From: Spirochaetia bacterium
GTDB lineage: Bacteria > Spirochaetota > Spirochaetia > Treponematales > Breznakiellaceae
NCBI GenBank assembly: GCA_025997675.1
Contig: BNUX01000087.1
Span: forward strand, 1 to 11,865
Direction: 5' to 3'
DNA: 11,865 nucleotides
The translations under genes and the position numbers were made by a program. The notes beneath the pieces are model-generated. The model worked only from the letters and a program-made list of their open reading frames with translations. It searched no databases and was not told the DNA's origin. Positions 10,568-11,865 of this stretch are shown one piece after another (position 1 is the stretch's first letter; the number at the start of each line of letters is the position of its first letter).

Positions 10568-10778
10568 TTCGACCTTTCAGGTCTTCCCATGAAACAACCG
10601 GCTCACTGCCGGAACGAATGTTCAATAATATCTGCTCGGCTGATTGCACATCGTCCCAATCGTCAAGGTAGTGATTGATTGCTTCGCTAATGAAGAACGA
10701 CTTTGTGCGGCCGGTGAGCTGTTCCAACTTATTAAGCCGCTCAGTTTGCGGTTCGTTAATTTGTAATGATACTTGCAC
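10557..10778 (-). CDS. relB: RelB-like ribbon-helix-helix antitoxin
   Basis: I place the start at GTG 10778 because GGAGG lies 5 bases upstream and a consensus promoter begins farther back; a longer reading to 10826 would run through that promoter. The 73-residue protein has VSLQINEPQTERLNKLEQLT, the RHH strand and first helix, and GRTKSFFISEAINHYLDDWD, the second helix, then an acidic toxin-binding tail (SEPVVSWEDLKGRNGI). This suits a RelB/StbD or CopG-type antitoxin. It overlaps the RelE gene by 11 bases. Antitoxins of this type repress their own operon, and the promoter spacing would allow that, but no clear operator was found. Confidence 0.82.
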   Translation of the reverse strand: MQVSLQINEPQTERLNKLEQLTGRTKSFFISEAINHYLDDWDDVQSAEQILLNIRSGSEPVVSWEDLKGRNGI

Positions 10779-10797
10779 GTATACCTCCGCTTTCTTA

Positions 10798-10826
10798 ACT
10801 ATACTCCAAGTGCGGCATAAAGTCAA
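10798..10826 (-). promoter_or_regulatory. Promoter of the relB-relE-protease operon
   Basis: On the minus strand TTGACT (10821-10826) and TATAGT (10798-10803) are spaced by 17 bases. The start would be near 10791, followed by GGAGG and the GTG at 10778. The -35 box begins only 5 bases after the terminator T-run of the upstream lipoprotein gene, so the units are tightly packed. Confidence 0.7.
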
Positions 10827-10831
10827 ACAAC

Positions 10832-10862
10832 AAAAAAGCCGGAACGGGCTCCCGTTCCGGCT
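10832..10862 (-). terminator. Terminator of the lipoprotein gene
   Basis: AGCCGGAACGGG and CCCGTTCCGGCT form a perfect 12-bp inverted repeat with a 2-base centre. On the minus strand it is followed by six T residues (10832-10837). It begins 22 bases after the lipoprotein stop codon. Confidence 0.85.
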
Positions 10863-10884
10863 AGGCTATCATCCCTCCCTCATT

Positions 10885-11847
10885 CTACAGCCAGGGGGCG
10901 GTGTCCTGGGCGGTACCAAGGTCACTTGTGGTACTTATATTATCCCCCGTTCCGGCGTCGGCATCGCGGTATCTGTCGTCGCCGCCGCCGTCAACATACA
11001 CAAACACCGCGTCGCCATCGCCGGTGGCCGTATTGTCGGTTATGCTGCCGCCGGTCTTGGTGAAAGTGCCCTGGTAGACATACACCCCGCCGCCCTGGTA
11101 TTGAGCGGTATTGCCGCTGATGGTTCCGTCGGTCATGGTGAAAGTGCCCCCGTCGACAAGCACCCCGCCGCCGTAGCTGGCGGTATTGCCGCTGATGGTC
11201 CCGCCGTTCATGGTGAAAGTGCCGCCGATGACACACACCCCGCCGCCGTTATCGCCGCTGACTGTATTGCCGGTGATAGTCCCGCCGTACATAACAAACA
11301 CCGCCGTGCTCTCGTCCACTTTCACCAGCGCAATATTGTTGCCGACGTGCCCTTGAAGCACCGCATCCCGCAGTATAAGCTTGCTGCCTTCGTTTCCAAG
11401 TGTGAATAAACCGCCATTACCCGATGACCGATGGAGGGTACCGCCGCCCCGTAGGGAAACGATGGCGTCCTCCGCCAGGGTTATGCCTGTGTCCACCGTT
11501 ACCTCACCGGTGATATTGAGCACATAGTTGCCGGCGGTTCCTTCTATGGCGGTTTTGGCGTCCCCAAACTGGGTTGAGTTGCTGATGGTGAGCGTCTCGA
11601 TAACCGCGTCTGCACCGAAATCGGCTGCGTTCATTATTTCCGCCTCAGTGGGCTCGGTGGGCTCGTCGATGGGCTCGTCGATGGGCTCGTCGATGGGGGT
11701 GTCGATGGGGGTGTCGACGGGTTTGTCGATGGGGGTGTCGGTGGTGTCGTCGCCACTACCACCGCCAATATCGCACCCGGTTAGGGCCAATGCCCCGCCC
11801 AGCAAGAGAGCCAGGGCGGCTGTCAGTAAAAAACTATATTTCTTCAT
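10885..11847 (-). CDS. Surface lipoprotein with Pro/Asp spacer and beta-helix repeats
   Basis: The 320-residue protein has a signal peptide with a hydrophobic core (residues 5-22) and a lipobox ending LALTGC, so Cys25 should be lipidated. Residues 38-66 form a spacer of PIDT/PIDE units. Residues 186-287 hold four repeats near 25 residues long, such as MNGGTISGNTASYGGGVLVD, typical of a right-handed pectate-lyase-like beta-helix. Similar repeat lipoproteins are common in termite-gut and oral Treponema, where they are thought to be surface or adhesin-like, but no function is proved. AAGGAGG sits 8 bases before the ATG at 11847. The chain ends shortly after the last repeat, with GDNISTTSDLGTAQDTAPWL. 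Its own terminator follows. It is GC-rich like the core genes. Repeat number could vary between strains by slippage. Confidence 0.82.
   Translation of the reverse strand: MKKYSFLLTAALALLLGGALALTGCDIGGGSGDDTTDTPIDKPVDTPIDTPIDEPIDEPIDEPTEPTEAEIMNAADFGADAVIETLTISNSTQFGDAKTAIEGTAGNYVLNITGEVTVDTGITLAEDAIVSLRGGGTLHRSSGNGGLFTLGNEGSKLILRDAVLQGHVGNNIALVKVDESTAVFVMYGGTITGNTVSGDNGGGVCVIGGTFTMNGGTISGNTASYGGGVLVDGGTFTMTDGTISGNTAQYQGGGVYVYQGTFTKTGGSITDNTATGDGDAVFVYVDGGGDDRYRDADAGTGDNISTTSDLGTAQDTAPWL
10987..11298. repeat. Coding repeats of the beta-helix (about 75 bp each)
   Basis: Four degenerate units in the lipoprotein gene each encode GGT(I/F)-x-GNT followed by a GGGV-like turn. Unit lengths are close to 75 bases and the DNA is visibly similar around GGTACCATCAGCGGCAATACC-type segments (described in protein terms: GGTISGNTA). 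They are protein-structural repeats, not a mobile element. Confidence 0.75.
11650..11736. repeat. 12-bp tandem repeat encoding PIDE/PIDT
   Basis: Copies of GTCGATGGGCTC, then GTCGATGGGGGT, follow in direct tandem on the plus strand (seven to eight units, the last ones diverged). Each encodes four residues (Pro-Ile-Asp-Glu/Thr) of the spacer. Perfect repeats of this size can change copy number by slippage without breaking the frame. Confidence 0.8.
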
Positions 11848-11865
11848 CTTGTATTCCCTCCTTAG

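Noticed and set aside
7243..10862. The hairpins between TA cassettes as integron attC sites (chromosomal integron).
   Set aside because: The core GTTRRRY and RYYYAAC boxes are absent, T-runs make three of them ordinary terminators, and no integrase is in the window.
7243..10862. The regular spacing of hairpin repeats as a CRISPR array.
   Set aside because: Only four copies, hundreds to more than a thousand bases apart, with genes between them; no spacer structure.
10675..11409. A 244-residue plus-strand open frame across the lipoprotein gene.
   Set aside because: It is the antisense shadow of a repeat-rich GC-rich gene that has a signal peptide, ribosome-binding site and terminator on the minus strand.

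Overview
The window looks like part of a spirochaete chromosome, most likely a Treponema of the termite-gut or rumen type. The case rests on a full-length DUF4954 beta-helix protein, a Treponema-style lipoprotein with a Pro/Asp spacer and GGTFTMNGGTISGNTA-like repeats, and a dense set of small toxin-antitoxin (TA) modules. This is an inference from gene content; no marker gene settles the taxon.

Region 1 (1-2195, + strand, clearly AT-rich) is foreign-looking. It holds the 3' part of a vapB antitoxin, a vapC toxin broken by an in-frame stop that lies inside a 14-bp palindrome, a short DUF2284 cysteine-rich protein with a good promoter, and a PD-(D/E)XK nuclease of the PDDEXK_4 type. Region 2 (2275-7215, mostly GC-rich) is core-like. 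It holds an AMMECR1-family gene coupled to trpR (+), a Gate-domain membrane protein (-), and the DUF4954 gene (+) divergent from it. A less GC-rich DNA adenine methylase (-) is wedged between trpR and the membrane protein. Its reading frame runs directly on, in phase, from the stop codon of the membrane-protein gene, and it has no ordinary start codon covering its conserved N-terminus.

Region 3 (7243-10826, all - strand) is an array of TA modules. In transcription order it contains relB-relE plus a retropepsin-like aspartyl protease, a dinJ-type antitoxin with only scraps of its yafQ-type toxin, hicB with a frameshifted hicA, an orphan vapB, mntA-hepT, and a BrnT/BrnA-like pair. Near-identical hairpin terminators built on AGCCGGAACGG separate several of them. 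Region 4 (10832-11847, - strand) is a surface lipoprotein with its own terminator.

The strongest message is asymmetric decay. At four loci the antitoxin is intact (or intact as far as the window shows) while the toxin is broken or missing: vapC by a palindrome carrying a stop, hicA by a related palindrome that shifts the frame, yafQ by an internal deletion, and the second vapC by complete loss at a recombination junction. The two palindromes (305-320 and 9070-9086) share the plan GCRGAC...GTCYGA and may be copies of an undescribed mini-palindrome element. Repeated terminators and gene tails appear to mark where modules were exchanged. relBE, mntA-hepT and the BrnT/BrnA-like pair look intact.
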